64,000 nt of DNA from Neoroseomonas terrae (GCF_018129025.1 NZ_JAAEDI010000006.1:1-64000), one strand, 5' to 3'; positions 27,491-39,702 are shown, numbered from the stretch's first letter. Program-made: numbers and translations. Notes: generated by a model not told the origin, from the letters alone.

Positions 27491-27935
27491 CGCGCTGGCC
27501 GTGGCGCTGCTGGCGCTGCCGCCGGTCGCCTCGCCGGCGCTCGCCGACTGCGTCGATTGGGACAGCATGGAGCGCACGGATCGGGGCACGCTGCGCGGGC
27601 TGCCGCCGGGTGCCGTCCGCTGGCGCGTGGGCCTTCGCTCGGCGGGGTGGTCCCATCAATCGACCTCGGTCGAGGTCGCCTGGACCGCGCAGGACGGGCA
27701 GGTCTGGCGCCAGACCCTGTTCGAGGAGATCCAGCAGGGCCGCCCCTCCCTGCGCGTGCGGCGTGGCCGGCTCGAACTGCGCATCACCTATTGCGAGCGC
27801 GGCGGCGGCTGCCGCGGCGTCACCCTGCCCTATACCTGGAGCCATGCATCGCGCCGCTTCACGGGGGCCACCCGCGACGCGCGGGAGTCTTTGGCGGTGA
27901 GTTGCACGCCCGTCCCGGTCCCTGCCGACTCATGA
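27471..27935 (+). CDS. Exported protein of unknown function
   Basis: 154 aa. A clear signal peptide (RCAVSALAVALLALPPVASPALA) precedes a mature domain of about 128 residues with several Cys (positions near DCVDW, TYCERGGGCRG and SCTP) that could form disulfides in the periplasm. It is predicted to be mostly beta. No family is recognised. Its start lies inside the end of the DAO-family gene and its stop overlaps the start of the DUF599 gene, so the three form an operon. Confidence 0.7.
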   Translation: MTRCAVSALAVALLALPPVASPALADCVDWDSMERTDRGTLRGLPPGAVRWRVGLRSAGWSHQSTSVEVAWTAQDGQVWRQTLFEEIQQGRPSLRVRRGRLELRITYCERGGGCRGVTLPYTWSHASRRFTGATRDARESLAVSCTPVPVPADS

Positions 27936-28615
27936 CGCTGCCGCTCACCATCCTCGACTGGGTCGCCCTCGCGGTCTTCGCCCTCGCCTGGATAGGGTAC
28001 GCCTCGATCACGGACCGCGTGAAGTCGATCCGCGCCCGCAGCGTCATCGCCGCGATGGACGAGCACCGCCATCGCTGGATGCGCGCCGCGCTGGGCCGCG
28101 AGAACCGCATCGCGGACATCGCGGCGATCGGCAACCTGATGTCGTCGACCTCCTTCCTCGCCACCACCTCGATCCTGGTGCTGGGCGGCCTGGTCGCGAT
28201 GCTCTCGGCGCCCGACCCGGCGCGGCACGTCGTCGCGGTCCTGCCCTGGAGCCAGATGCCGGATGAGATGATGTGGGAGCTGAAGATCGGCCTTCTGCTG
28301 GTGATCTTCGTGAAGACCTTCTTCGAGTTCACCTGGGCGTTGCGCCAGTTCAACTACACCTCGACGCTGCTCATGGGCATGCCGCTGGACCCTCATGCCG
28401 TCGGCCATGCGGATGCCGCGGCGAAGCTCGCGAACCGTGCCGCACGGCACTTCAACACAGGGCTCAGGGCGTACTACTTCGGCCTGGCGGCGCTCGCCTG
28501 GATCATTCATCCGCTGGCGCTGATCGTCGCAAGCCTGCTCGTGCTGCGCGAACTGCACCGGCGTGAGTTCCGGTCAGTGGCGCGGGATGCGCTGGCAACG
28601 CGTGAGGTGCGTTGA
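27932..28615 (+). CDS. DUF599 family membrane protein
   Basis: 227 aa. About four membrane spans lie near residues 5-25, 72-92, 115-140 and 180-205. DUF599 features include WIGYASITDR after the first span, MDEHRHRWM, NLMSSTSFLATTSIL and FVKTFFEFTWALRQFNY. The function of the family is unknown. The ATGA overlap with the preceding exported protein indicates translational coupling. It is convergent with the next gene: the two stop codons abut. Confidence 0.87.
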   Translation: MTLPLTILDWVALAVFALAWIGYASITDRVKSIRARSVIAAMDEHRHRWMRAALGRENRIADIAAIGNLMSSTSFLATTSILVLGGLVAMLSAPDPARHVVAVLPWSQMPDEMMWELKIGLLLVIFVKTFFEFTWALRQFNYTSTLLMGMPLDPHAVGHADAAAKLANRAARHFNTGLRAYYFGLAALAWIIHPLALIVASLLVLRELHRREFRSVARDALATREVR

Positions 28616-29218
28616 TCAGGGCAGCCGGAACACGGTCCCCGGTAGTTGACCCGGCCGCAGGCGGCACAGCGACGTCACCGCATCCGCCGGCGCGGTGATG
28701 GCGATCTCGGACGGTTCGCAGGTGCCGCGGCCTAGATCGTCGATCTGCCGTTCCACCGCGAAGGCCTCGCGCAGCCGGCCCTCCGGCGTGAAATCGTGGA
28801 AGGTATAGGAGACGGCGCAGCAGCCATTGCGCCCGAGCGACACCAGCCGCCCGCCGGCGCGCGAGAAGCCGACGCCGCTCACCTCTCCCGCGCGGCGGAA
28901 ACGGGCGCCGCCGGGTTCCATCAGCCAGATATCCCAGGCGGTATTCGCATTGCCGCCGATCACCGGCACCCAGAGATCGGCCGCACCATCGCCGTTGGTA
29001 TCGATCAGGCGCGGCAGGGTGTTCGGCAGGTCGGACTGCACCTCGATGCGCTGGCTCGACACGCCGCCTTCGAGCACGTCGATCACCCAGTATTCGTCAT
29101 TGGAGGTCGCGCGGAGTTCGAGTGGCGTCGCACCCGGCCGGTTGGCGCGCAGCGTGGTGCGGGCAGCCTCCGCAGGGATCGCGAAGGTGAGCAGGAGGGT
29201 CAGGAGCGCGCGTCTCAT
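28616..29218 (-). CDS. Exported protein of unknown function with FG-GAP-like segment
   Basis: 200 aa with a signal peptide ([17 protein letters not shown]). The mature protein contains LIDTNGDGAADLWVPV, a calcium-loop-like DxNxDG segment as in FG-GAP and XAC2610-like repeats, and a CC pair in GRNGCCAVSYTF. A beta-rich periplasmic protein is likely. Its start overlaps the stop of the DmpA-type peptidase gene as ATGA, so it is the third gene of an alaS operon. Confidence 0.7.
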   Translation of the reverse strand: MRRALLTLLLTFAIPAEAARTTLRANRPGATPLELRATSNDEYWVIDVLEGGVSSQRIEVQSDLPNTLPRLIDTNGDGAADLWVPVIGGNANTAWDIWLMEPGGARFRRAGEVSGVGFSRAGGRLVSLGRNGCCAVSYTFHDFTPEGRLREAFAVERQIDDLGRGTCEPSEIAITAPADAVTSLCRLRPGQLPGTVFRLP

Positions 29219-30296
29219 CGGCCGTGCGCCCGCAGCACCGCGCGCAGCGCATCGAGATCGATGGCATGCCCGGTGGCGCGCCGGCCGGTGCGGCCGTCGC
29301 GGCCGACGATGGTGGTTGCCATGGTCAGGGCGTTCAGGACGGCCTCCTCCACCGCCTCGGCCGCCGCGACAAACAGCGGCGACATGCGATCATTCGGCCA
29401 ATCGGCGACATCCGCCTGACCGGCGCGGCGCCGGGCATCCCGTCGGACGCCGGCATGGGTGCTGAAGGCGATGGCGTAGTCGCCCGAGCCATCGCTGAAC
29501 GCAGCACCTGTGCGTGCGAGGCCGGCCATGGAGCGGCTGGCGAGCCGCGCCAGGTTGCGGTCGGACAGCGGTGCGTCGGTGGCGATCACTACCATGACCG
29601 ACCCGTCCGCGTCCCCGCGGTCGGTGTGCTCCTTCAGATACCACTTGCCGAGTTCGCGCCCGACCGGAACGCCGTCCATGGTCAGCACGCCACCGTAATT
29701 CGCCTGGACCAGCGCACCGATAGTCCAGCCGCCGAGCGCGGCAGGCAGCAGGCGGGACGACGTGCCGATGCCCCCCTTCCAGCCGAAGGCCATCGTGCCG
29801 GTGCCGGCGCCGACGCAGCCCTCGGCGACCGGGCCAGGTACGGCCGCATCAAGGGCAGCGAGGACCTGGTCGCGCGTGACGCCGAGCGCGCGGATGTCGT
29901 TCAGGCGGCCGTCATTGGTCTCGCCCACCACGGCGTTGACGCTCACCGCGTCCGGATTGCGCGCGAGGGTCCAGTCCACCAGTGCCTCGACCGCGCGGCC
30001 GACGGCCAGCGTGTTGGTCAGCACGAGCGGCGTTTCGAGTTCGCCGAGCTCGGTGAGCTGCGTCGCGCCCGCCAGCTTGCCGAAGCCGTTCATGACGGCG
30101 AGGCCGGCCGGGACGCGCTCGGCGAAGAGATTGCCGGGATGCGGCAGGATCGCGGTGACGCCGGTGCGGGTGGCGTCGCCCTCGATCAGCGTGACATGGC
30201 CGACGGCGACGCCGTCGACATCGGTGATGGCGTTGTTCGCGCCGGGCGCGAAGATGCCGGGTGCGAGGCCGAAATCCCGCGCCCGACAGCGATCTG

Positions 30297-30300
<4 letters not shown>
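29215..30300 (-). CDS. P1 family (S58, DmpA-type) peptidase
   Basis: 361 aa. The family self-cleaves before a catalytic Ser; here Gly233-Ser234 in [15 protein letters not shown] is the expected site. Other marks are [42 protein letters not shown] and [17 protein letters not shown]. Members remove N-terminal D-, L- or beta-amino acids, often alanine, from peptides. GTG 30300 overlaps the alaS stop (GTGA), so it is translated from the same message as alanyl-tRNA synthetase. There is no signal peptide. Confidence 0.9.
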
Positions 30301-32954
<2,654 letters not shown>

Positions 32955-33121
32955 GTCCCGCCCGTCGCGTCGCCCGGGAAGAACCGGTCCCGGCAAGGTG
33001 TTGGCCTGAAAGGAGCGACAGGTAGCGCGCGGCACGCGGGGCGTGAAGGGGCGGCACGCCCCCCTGGCGCTGCGGCCGCGCCAACCAATATGGACGATCG
33101 TTAATGTCGATAGGATGCACC

Positions 33122-33391
33122 ATGACCCGAGTCACCCTGCTCGCCACCTGCCTCGCCCTGCCGCTGCTTGCCGGGCCTGCCTTCGCCGATGAGGGCCTGT
33201 GCCGCACGGGCATCACCGCCGAGGAGGCAATCCGCATCGCCCGTGATGCCGGCGTCGCGCGGGTGCAGGAAGTCGATTGCGACGACGGCCGTTGGGAGGT
33301 GGAAGGCCGGGACGCGCAAGGCCGCAAGATCGAAGTGGACGTCCACGCCCGTGACGGACGGGTGATCGAGGTCGATCGCGAGCGGCGCTGA
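33122..33391 (+). CDS. PepSY domain-containing exported protein
   Basis: 89 aa. A signal peptide ([21 protein letters not shown]) precedes one PepSY-type domain: [27 protein letters not shown] then [19 protein letters not shown]. Such domains are common in small periplasmic proteins thought to inhibit peptidases or bind metal. Divergent from alaS, so the 167 bp between them hold both promoters. Confidence 0.8.
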   Translation: MTRVTLLATCLALPLLAGPAFADEGLCRTGITAEEAIRIARDAGVARVQEVDCDDGRWEVEGRDAQGRKIEVDVHARDGRVIEVDRERR

Positions 33392-33405
33392 TGCCTTAGC
33401 TGGGC

Positions 33406-33588
33406 CTACGCCTCGCGTTCCTCCTCCGCATCGTTCTTCGTTTTCCGGCGGTTCTCCTGCTGCTTGTCTGCCTTGCCGAAATCCGGCCCGCCTTCCTTCC
33501 GCTCATCGGGCCGGTGCAGCGGATGCGGCTTCTCCGGGGGAGGCTCGGGGGCGTTCTTCGGCAGGTGGGGGGGACGGGGCGTGTTCAT
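33406..33588 (-). CDS. Small hydrophilic Pro/Lys/Glu-rich protein, unknown function
   Basis: 60 aa, highly charged with a Pro-rich first half ([20 protein letters not shown]) and a Lys/Glu-rich tail; likely disordered. GGAGGAG lies ten bases before ATG 33588, which supports translation. No family is recognised. It converges on the PepSY gene with 14 bp between stops. Confidence 0.5.
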   Translation of the reverse strand: MNTPRPPHLPKNAPEPPPEKPHPLHRPDERKEGGPDFGKADKQQENRRKTKNDAEEEREA

Positions 33589-33655
33589 CGGTGGTTATCT
33601 CCTCCGCTGAACAACACGGCGTAACCCGGCAGGGTTGCGCGCCACCTGGAACGAC

Positions 33656-33685
33656 AAACGCCCGCGGCATCCCTGCCGCGGGCGT
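33656..33685 (-). terminator. Terminator after recA
   Basis: On the minus strand, an 11-bp perfect stem (CGCCCGCGGCA with TGCCGCGGGCG) around a 4-base loop is followed by TTTGT, about 28 bp beyond the recA stop. Confidence 0.7.
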
Positions 33686-33712
33686 CCTTCGGTTCGTGCG
33701 ATGCGGCGCGGG

Positions 33713-34795
33713 TTACTCCGCCGCCATCGCCTCGTCGTCGTCGCCACCCTCGCCCACCAGCATCTGGTCGGCGAGCAGGCCGGCCTGGCCGCGGATGCGC
33801 TGCTCGATGGAATTCGACATCTCCGGGTGATCGCGGAGGAACTGCTTCGCGTTCTCGCGCCCCTGGCCGATGCGCTGGCTGTCGCAGGAGAACCAGGCGC
33901 CCGACTTCTCGACGACGCTGGCCTTCACGCCGAGGTCGATCAACTCGCCGACCTTGGAGATGCCTTCGCCATACATGATGTCGAACTCGACCTCGCGGAA
34001 CGGCGGGGCCATCTTGTTCTTCACCACCTTGACGCGGGTGTGGTTGCCGGTGACCTCGTCGCGGTCCTTGATCGCCCCGATGCGGCGGATCTCCATGCGG
34101 ACCGAGGCATAGAACTTCAGCGCGTTGCCGCCCGTGGTGGTCTCCGGGTTGCCGAACATCACGCCGATCTTGAGCCGGATCTGGTTCAGGAAGATCAGCA
34201 GCGTGTTGGACTTCGCGACCGAGCCGGTCAGCTTGCGCAGCGCCTGGGACATCAGGCGAGCATGCAGGCCGACATGGGTGTCGCCCATCTCGCCTTCGAG
34301 TTCCGCGCGTGGCACCAGGGCGGCGACGGAATCGACCACCAGCACGTCGATCGCGCCCGAGCGCACCAGCGTATCGGCGATCTCGAGCGCCTGCTCGCCG
34401 GCATCCGGCTGGCTGATCAGCAGGTTGTCGACATCGACGCCGAGCTTCTTGGCATAGCCGGGGTCCAGTGCATGTTCGGCATCGACGAAGGCGCAGGTGC
34501 CGCCCTTCTTCTGGGCCTCAGCGATGACATGCAGCGCGAGCGTCGTCTTGCCCGAGGATTCCGGCCCGTAGATCTCAATGATGCGGCCCTTCGGCAGGCC
34601 GCCGATGCCCAGCGCGAGGTCGAGCCCGAGCGAACCGGAGGACACGACCTCGATCTCGCCCTGCTGGGACTGCTTGGCACCGAGGCGCATGATCGAGCCT
34701 TTGCCGAAGGCCCGTTCGATCTGGCTCAGCGCGGCGTCGAGCGCCTTTCCCTTATCCATGCCCTTCCCCCGATCCGGCGACGATTTATCAACCAT
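33713..34795 (-). CDS. recA: Recombinase RecA
   Basis: 360 aa. Walker [10 protein letters not shown], the MAW segment, Walker [13 protein letters not shown] and loop regions ([23 protein letters not shown]) are all present, with an acidic C-terminal tail ([10 protein letters not shown]). It carries out strand exchange and stimulates LexA self-cleavage. ATG 34795 has AAGGAGA upstream; a few extra residues (about 12) precede the core. An SOS box lies 131 bp upstream. Confidence 0.97.
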   Translation of the reverse strand: MVDKSSPDRGKGMDKGKALDAALSQIERAFGKGSIMRLGAKQSQQGEIEVVSSGSLGLDLALGIGGLPKGRIIEIYGPESSGKTTLALHVIAEAQKKGGTCAFVDAEHALDPGYAKKLGVDVDNLLISQPDAGEQALEIADTLVRSGAIDVLVVDSVAALVPRAELEGEMGDTHVGLHARLMSQALRKLTGSVAKSNTLLIFLNQIRLKIGVMFGNPETTTGGNALKFYASVRMEIRRIGAIKDRDEVTGNHTRVKVVKNKMAPPFREVEFDIMYGEGISKVGELIDLGVKASVVEKSGAWFSCDSQRIGQGRENAKQFLRDHPEMSNSIEQRIRGQAGLLADQMLVGEGGDDDEAMAAE

Positions 34796-34925
34796 AAGGC
34801 GATATCTCCTTGCAGTCTATCGCCCATTCGTAGCGGATCAGTTGACCCGCCGGGCCGTCCGCACCCGCTCATGGGGACACGATTCGGCGCAAGGGAAAGA
34901 TGCGCCCCAGCGCACGGGACAGCAA

Positions 34926-34940
34926 GAACAAATTAAGAAC
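34926..34940 (-). promoter_or_regulatory. LexA (SOS) box upstream of recA
   Basis: GAAC-N7-GAAC (GTTC-N7-GTTC on the recA strand), the exact direct-repeat LexA site of alphaproteobacteria. It lies 131-145 bp before recA and overlaps the stop codon of the upstream CckA-like gene (TAA at 34933-34935). Confidence 0.8.
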
Positions 34941-36459
34941 TGACCCCGGCGATCGCCTCCAGCAGCGCCTTCATGCGGAACGGCTTCTCCAGGAAGACGA
35001 GGCTCTGCCCCGACAGCCCCTCCCCCACCGCGCGCTCGGCATAGCCGGAAACCAGCACGACCAAGAGGCCGGGCACCAGGTCCCGCAGCCCCTCGGCCAG
35101 CGCGAAGCCGTCCATGTCGCCCGGCATGGTGACGTCGGAGACCAGCACGTCCGGCACGAAGCCCGCCCTCACCGCCTCCAGCGCGGTCTCGGCATCCTCG
35201 GCCTCCCGCACCTCGTGCCCCGCCGCCTTCAGCGCGTGGGCGGCAAGGCGCCGCAGCGGCGCCTCATCGTCGACCAGCAGCACACGACGGGGCACGTCCG
35301 CTGCCGCCGGTGCGGCCCGCGTGGGCACCGGCGCAGCCTCCCGCATATCCGTCACCGCCGGGAACCATAGATGGAAGGCTGTGCCTTCGCCCGGCCGGGT
35401 TTCGACCGTCACCTGCCCCCCGGATTGCCTCAGGATGCCGAGCACCGTGGGCAGGCCGAGACCGGTGCCGCCTTCGGAGCGGCGCGTGGTGAAGAAGGGC
35501 TCGAATATCCGCGGCAGGTCGGCGGGCGCAATGCCGCGGCCGGCATCCTCGATGCTCAGCACCACCCAGTCGCCCGGCGGCACCACCCCACCGGTTTCGA
35601 TGCGCTGCTCGGCCAGCGTCAGGGCTGCGACGCGGATGCCGATCGTGCCGCCATCCGGCATGGCGTCGCGCGCATTCACCACCAGGTTCAACAGCACCTG
35701 GTCGAGCTGCGAGCCGTCCACCCGCACGAAGGGCCCGGGCTTCGGCGGCAGGTGAAGCCCCAGTTCATGCCGCCCGCCGAGCAGCCGGCGCAGCAGCGGG
35801 ATCATCGCTTCCACCATCCCGGCCAGCGGCAGCACCCGCGGCGCCAGCGCCTGTCGCGACGCGAAGGCCAGCAGCTGCTTCACCAGCCGCGCCCCCCGCG
35901 CCGCACTGTCGAGAATCTGGCGCAGATCCTCGGTCGTCGGCGCATCGGGCTGTCGCGACAGGGCCGCTTCCGCCGCGCCGGAGATCGCCGCGAGCAGGTT
36001 GTTGAAGTCGTGCGCCACCCCCCCCGCAAGCCGGCCGACGGATTGCAGCCGCGCGCCTTCTTCCATCTGCGCCTGCATCCGCTGCCGCGCGGTCACATCG
36101 GTCACGCGCAGCAGGGCGCCGGGTTCCCCGCGGAGCGGCCGGCAGGCGACCTCGACCTGCGCATCGGGCGGCAGCGACGCATCGGCGAGGCGCGCGAGCA
36201 CCACCGGCGGGGCCGGCGGGCCGGCTAGCGCGGCGCGCAGTGCCCCCGCCACGCCATCGGCCGTGTCCTCCGTGAACAACACCGCCGCGATGCACCCCGA
36301 CTGCGGCGGTGGGCCGCCGCCGCACAGCCGTGACAGCGCGGCATTGGCGAACCGGATGCGTCCTTCCGTGTCCACCACCGCCAGGCCGACCGCCTCCTCG
36401 GCCTCGAACAGTTTCCGGAAGGCTGCCACGTCCGGTCCGCGCCTGCGCAATTCGCTCAC
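34933..36459 (-). CDS. CckA-like hybrid histidine kinase, lacking membrane spans
   Basis: 508 aa. A PAS-like domain (about 15-125) is followed by a HisKA domain with the phospho-acceptor His150 in GGVAHDFNNLLAAI, an HATPase domain with NARDAMPDGG, the G boxes EDAGRGI and GGTGLGLPTV, and a C-terminal receiver with phospho-Asp442 in VSDVTMPGDMDG. HDFNNLLAAI and the overall order match CckA, which feeds CtrA through ChpT. Caulobacter CckA has two membrane spans and two PAS domains; this one appears soluble and shorter. GTG 36459 overlaps the flhB stop (GTGA). Confidence 0.78.
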   Translation of the reverse strand: MSELRRRGPDVAAFRKLFEAEEAVGLAVVDTEGRIRFANAALSRLCGGGPPPQSGCIAAVLFTEDTADGVAGALRAALAGPPAPPVVLARLADASLPPDAQVEVACRPLRGEPGALLRVTDVTARQRMQAQMEEGARLQSVGRLAGGVAHDFNNLLAAISGAAEAALSRQPDAPTTEDLRQILDSAARGARLVKQLLAFASRQALAPRVLPLAGMVEAMIPLLRRLLGGRHELGLHLPPKPGPFVRVDGSQLDQVLLNLVVNARDAMPDGGTIGIRVAALTLAEQRIETGGVVPPGDWVVLSIEDAGRGIAPADLPRIFEPFFTTRRSEGGTGLGLPTVLGILRQSGGQVTVETRPGEGTAFHLWFPAVTDMREAAPVPTRAAPAAADVPRRVLLVDDEAPLRRLAAHALKAAGHEVREAEDAETALEAVRAGFVPDVLVSDVTMPGDMDGFALAEGLRDLVPGLLVVLVSGYAERAVGEGLSGQSLVFLEKPFRMKALLEAIAGVSS

Positions 36460-37517
36460 CCTGCCTGCCCCCGCCCGCCGAGCCGCCAAACATAGGCGAT
36501 GATCTCGGCCACGGCCTGATAGTGCTCCGGCGGAATTTCCGTATCCAGATCCAGCCGGAATAGGGCGCGCGCCAGCGGCGGGTTGGAGACGACCGGCACG
36601 CCTGCCTCCCCGGCCGCCGCACGGATGCGCGCCGCGACCTCATCGGCGCCCTTGGCGACGATGCGTGGCGCCGCTTCGCCACCCTGCTCATACGCCAGCG
36701 CCACCGCGAAGTGAGTGGGGTTGGTGATCACCACGGCCGCCTTGGGCACCGCGGCCATCATCCGCCCCCTTGCCCGCTGCTGACGGATCTGCCGCTGGCG
36801 GGCCTTCACATGCGGGTCGCCTTCGCTCTCGCGCGCCTCTTCCTTCTGGTCCTGGCGGGACATGCGCAGGCGCTGGAGGTGGCGATGGCGCACCCACAGC
36901 CAGTCGAGCGCCGCGACGGCCGCAAAGGCCAGAAGGGCGGCGATCGTCAGGTCCGCCGCCGCCTCCCCGAGCCGGGCGAGCAGTGCGGCCGCCGGCAGGA
37001 ACAGCAGGCGCGGCAGTTCGGCCGGGTCGCCCATCGCATGCCATAGCGCCGCGCCCACCAGGCCGAGCTTGATGATGGTCCGCAGCAGCTCGACGGCGCC
37101 GTCCGGGCCAAAGATGCGCTTCAGCGAAGCGAAGGGGTTCAGCCGCGAAAGCTGCGGCGCCAGCCCCTTGGCGGAGACCAGCATCCGCGTCTGCAGGAAG
37201 GTGGCAGCGATCGCGCCCAGCGCCGTCAGCAGCGCCACCGGCAGCGCGGCCATCAGGCCAAGCCGCGCCATCTCGAGCGCCGATTCCATCACCGGGATCG
37301 CATGCGCGCGAGCCATCGCACCGGCCAGGCCGCGCAGCATCTCCACCGCCAACGGCGCGGACAGCACCAGCCCGAGCACGCCGCCCGACAGCGCGCCGAA
37401 GCCCACCAGGTCCCGCGACAGGGCGACCTGACCGTCCTCCCGCGCCTTCTCCAGCCGCCGGGGCGATGCGGCTTCCGTTTTGTCCTCGGCCTCGGAGCCG
37501 TCGTCCTGCCCCGCCAT
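36456..37517 (-). CDS. flhB: Flagellar export switch protein FlhB
   Basis: 353 aa. Four membrane spans lie in the first about 210 residues. The cytoplasmic domain has the autocleavage motif Asn266-Pro-Thr-His (VVITNPTHFAVAL). Cleavage switches export from rod/hook to filament substrates. It sits 3 bp after fliR and its stop overlaps the kinase start. Confidence 0.95.
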   Translation of the reverse strand: MAGQDDGSEAEDKTEAASPRRLEKAREDGQVALSRDLVGFGALSGGVLGLVLSAPLAVEMLRGLAGAMARAHAIPVMESALEMARLGLMAALPVALLTALGAIAATFLQTRMLVSAKGLAPQLSRLNPFASLKRIFGPDGAVELLRTIIKLGLVGAALWHAMGDPAELPRLLFLPAAALLARLGEAAADLTIAALLAFAAVAALDWLWVRHRHLQRLRMSRQDQKEEARESEGDPHVKARQRQIRQQRARGRMMAAVPKAAVVITNPTHFAVALAYEQGGEAAPRIVAKGADEVAARIRAAAGEAGVPVVSNPPLARALFRLDLDTEIPPEHYQAVAEIIAYVWRLGGRGQAG

Positions 37518-37520
37518 GCG

Positions 37521-38297
37521 TCAGCGCAGACCGGGCAGCGAGAGGAAAGCCTCGCGTGCCGCTTCCCCGAAGGCACCGAGCAACGCCGGCAGGATCAGCG
37601 CGAGCAGCGCCAGGCCCGCCAGCACCTGGCCCGGCACGGCGATGAAATAGACCTGCACCTGCGGCGCGATGCGCGTCAGCAGGCCGAGCGCGACATTGAT
37701 GACGACCGCTGCCAGCACGAACGGCGCGGCGAGCCGAAGCGCTAGGGCGAGGCTGTCGGACGCCGCGACCGCCATCGCCTCGGCACCCGCACCGGCGGGG
37801 AATGGCTCCCCGACCGGCAGCAGCGCGTAGGATTCCACGAGGGCGCGCAACGGTATGGCGTAGAGGCCGCTGGCCAGCACCAGCACCGCGGCGGCGAGCG
37901 AGAACAGCCGCCCTGTCGCCGTGCCCAGCCCACCGAGTTCCGGGTCCGGCACCAGCGCCTGGGCTAGCCCGAGCAGCAGAGCGACCGCCTGTCCCGCCAT
38001 CGCCATGGCCAGCGTCACCAGCCGAGCCAGCCCGCCGAGCCAGAGGCCGACCACGACCTCAAGCCCGATCAGCCTTACCGCCTGCCCGGCATCGTCCGGT
38101 GCCGCCGGCAGGCCGGCCGCCAGGGCCGGCAACAGCAGGACGACCAGCCCGAGCCCGAGGCCCAGGCGTATCGGCGCCGGCACTTCCTGTTCGCCAAGCC
38201 CCGGCAGCAGCATTGCTGCCGCTCCGAGCCGGGCGAACAGCAGCGCAGCGTGGAAGGCGAGCGCCGGCAGTTCGGCGAGCAATCCTGGGGGCTCCAT
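37521..38297 (-). CDS. fliR: Flagellar export apparatus protein FliR
   Basis: 258 aa, six or so membrane spans; the N-terminus LPALAFHAALLFARLGAAAMLLPGLGEQEVPAPIRLGL has the FliR PxxxxxR pattern, and GQVLAGLALLALILPALL lies near the C-terminus. It is part of the FliPQR export gate. Its ATG directly follows the fliQ stop with no spacer. Confidence 0.93.
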   Translation of the reverse strand: MEPPGLLAELPALAFHAALLFARLGAAAMLLPGLGEQEVPAPIRLGLGLGLVVLLLPALAAGLPAAPDDAGQAVRLIGLEVVVGLWLGGLARLVTLAMAMAGQAVALLLGLAQALVPDPELGGLGTATGRLFSLAAAVLVLASGLYAIPLRALVESYALLPVGEPFPAGAGAEAMAVAASDSLALALRLAAPFVLAAVVINVALGLLTRIAPQVQVYFIAVPGQVLAGLALLALILPALLGAFGEAAREAFLSLPGLR

Positions 38298-38567
38298 TCA
38301 GCCCTTCAGCCCCACATCCACCACCGCCTGGAACAGCCCGCCCGCATAGCCGCGCAGTACGCCGACGAAGAATGGCCCGAGCAGGAGCAGCGCCGCCGCC
38401 AGGGCCACGACCTTGGGCAGGAAGGCGAGCGTCGCCTCGTTCACCTGGGTCAGCGCCTGGAGCACGGCGATCACCAGGCCGATGGCAAGCATTATCAGCA
38501 GGAGTGGCCCGCCGATCTGCAGGGCCACCCAGAGCGCTTCGCGCGCGGCAAGGGCGGTTTCGTTCAC
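38298..38567 (-). CDS. fliQ: Flagellar export apparatus protein FliQ
   Basis: 89 aa with two membrane spans; GLVIAVLQALTQVNEATLAFLPK is the conserved FliQ loop between them. It is a component of the export gate. It lies 40 bp after fliE. Confidence 0.95.
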   Translation of the reverse strand: MNETALAAREALWVALQIGGPLLLIMLAIGLVIAVLQALTQVNEATLAFLPKVVALAAALLLLGPFFVGVLRGYAGGLFQAVVDVGLKG

Positions 38568-38607
38568 GGCCGGGATTTTCCCTGGACCTGACGTGGTCGG
38601 TGCCGCG

Positions 38608-38904
38608 TCAGATCGGCATTCGCATCACGTCCTGATAGGCAGCCACGACGCGGTCACGCACCGCTACCGCCGTCTGCAGGGTGAGTTCGGCGCGACCGAC
38701 GGCGAGCACGACGTCGGTCACGCTGCCCTGCCCCGTCAACGCGGCAGTCGAGGCGGCATCGGCCTGGCGGCCGACATCGACGGCCTGTTCCATCGCCCGC
38801 GTCAGCGCCGCGCCGAATCCCGCACCGCCGGTTGCCGCCTGCGGCAGCGCATCGGCAGCACGATAGGCGGAGGCGACGCCGGCAGCGGTCAGTGGCAAGG
38901 CCAT
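38608..38904 (-). CDS. fliE: Flagellar hook-basal body protein FliE
   Basis: 98 aa. The C-terminal helix LTLQTAVAVRDRVVAAYQDVMRMPI is the FliE signature, with an acidic-polar central part (GQGSVTDVVLAVGRAEL). FliE joins the MS ring to the rod. The start ATG overlaps the flgC stop (ATGA). Confidence 0.93.
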   Translation of the reverse strand: MALPLTAAGVASAYRAADALPQAATGGAGFGAALTRAMEQAVDVGRQADAASTAALTGQGSVTDVVLAVGRAELTLQTAVAVRDRVVAAYQDVMRMPI

Positions 38905-39311
38905 CAGCGCAACGCCTCGATCGTGCGGGTCAGCATGCCTCGGGTGACTTCGAGTACCTGGAGGTTCGCGGCGTAGGAACGCTGCGCCTCGCGCATATCC
39001 ATCGTCTCGACAATGGAATCGATGTTCGGCACGCGGACATAGCCGCGGGCATCCGCCGCGGGGTGCGACGGATCATGACGCTGCGGAAAGTCCCCAGGCG
39101 CGGTGCCGATCCGCGCGACGCGCACCGTCTCGGCGCCCAATTCGCTGTCCATGCGGTTTCGGAACGTCACGATCTTGCGGCGATATGGGTCGGCCCCGGG
39201 CGCTTGCCCGGTGCTGTCGCGGTTCGCCAGGTTCTCGGCGACGACGCGCAGCCGCGTGGACTGCGCCTGCATGCCGGCGGCCGAAATGCGCAACGCGCGA
39301 TCGAGATCCAT
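38904..39311 (-). CDS. flgC: Flagellar basal-body rod protein FlgC
   Basis: 135 aa. N-terminal LRISAAGMQAQSTRLRVVAENLANRDST and C-terminal NIDSIVETMDMREAQRSYAANLQVLEVTRGM are both classical proximal-rod signatures. It starts at ATG 39311, 10 bp after flgB, and overlaps fliE. Confidence 0.95.
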   Translation of the reverse strand: MDLDRALRISAAGMQAQSTRLRVVAENLANRDSTGQAPGADPYRRKIVTFRNRMDSELGAETVRVARIGTAPGDFPQRHDPSHPAADARGYVRVPNIDSIVETMDMREAQRSYAANLQVLEVTRGMLTRTIEALR

Positions 39312-39321
39312 TCCCTGCCCC

Positions 39322-39702
39322 CTACTGGTTGCGCCCGAGCGCAGTGCGGAACATGCCGAGGTAGCGGCGGTGCAGCCCGACCGCGACGGCGTGCGCCGTC
39401 TCGGTGTCGGCGATGCGCAGCGCTTCCCGGTCGAGCGCGACACCGTTGCCGTCCATCGTGTGTTCCACACGTCGTTCGCGCTGCGCGCGCGCATCCCGTG
39501 GTGCGGCTAGGTGACGCGGATCAGTGCGCGCCATCGCCCGGTCCGCCCCTGCCAGCGCCTGCGCGAAGGGGCGCATGTCCGAGGGGCGGTAGCCCGGCGT
39601 ATCGGCATTGGCGACGTTGTGCGCCAGCACGCGCTGCCGTGCGTCCAGCCAGTGCAGGCGCGTCTCGGCGAGGGCGATCGGGCCGCTGCGGGTCGGGTCC
39701 AT
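39322..39702 (-). CDS. flgB: Flagellar basal-body rod protein FlgB
   Basis: 126 aa. LDARQRVLAHNVANADTPGYRPSDMRPF is the rod-protein N-terminal motif and AHAVAVGLHRRYLGMFRTALG the C-terminal helix. ATG 39702 has GAGGT at the right distance. It is the first gene of the flgB-flgC-fliE-fliQ-fliR-flhB-cckA unit. Confidence 0.93.
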   Translation of the reverse strand: MDPTRSGPIALAETRLHWLDARQRVLAHNVANADTPGYRPSDMRPFAQALAGADRAMARTDPRHLAAPRDARAQRERRVEHTMDGNGVALDREALRIADTETAHAVAVGLHRRYLGMFRTALGRNQ

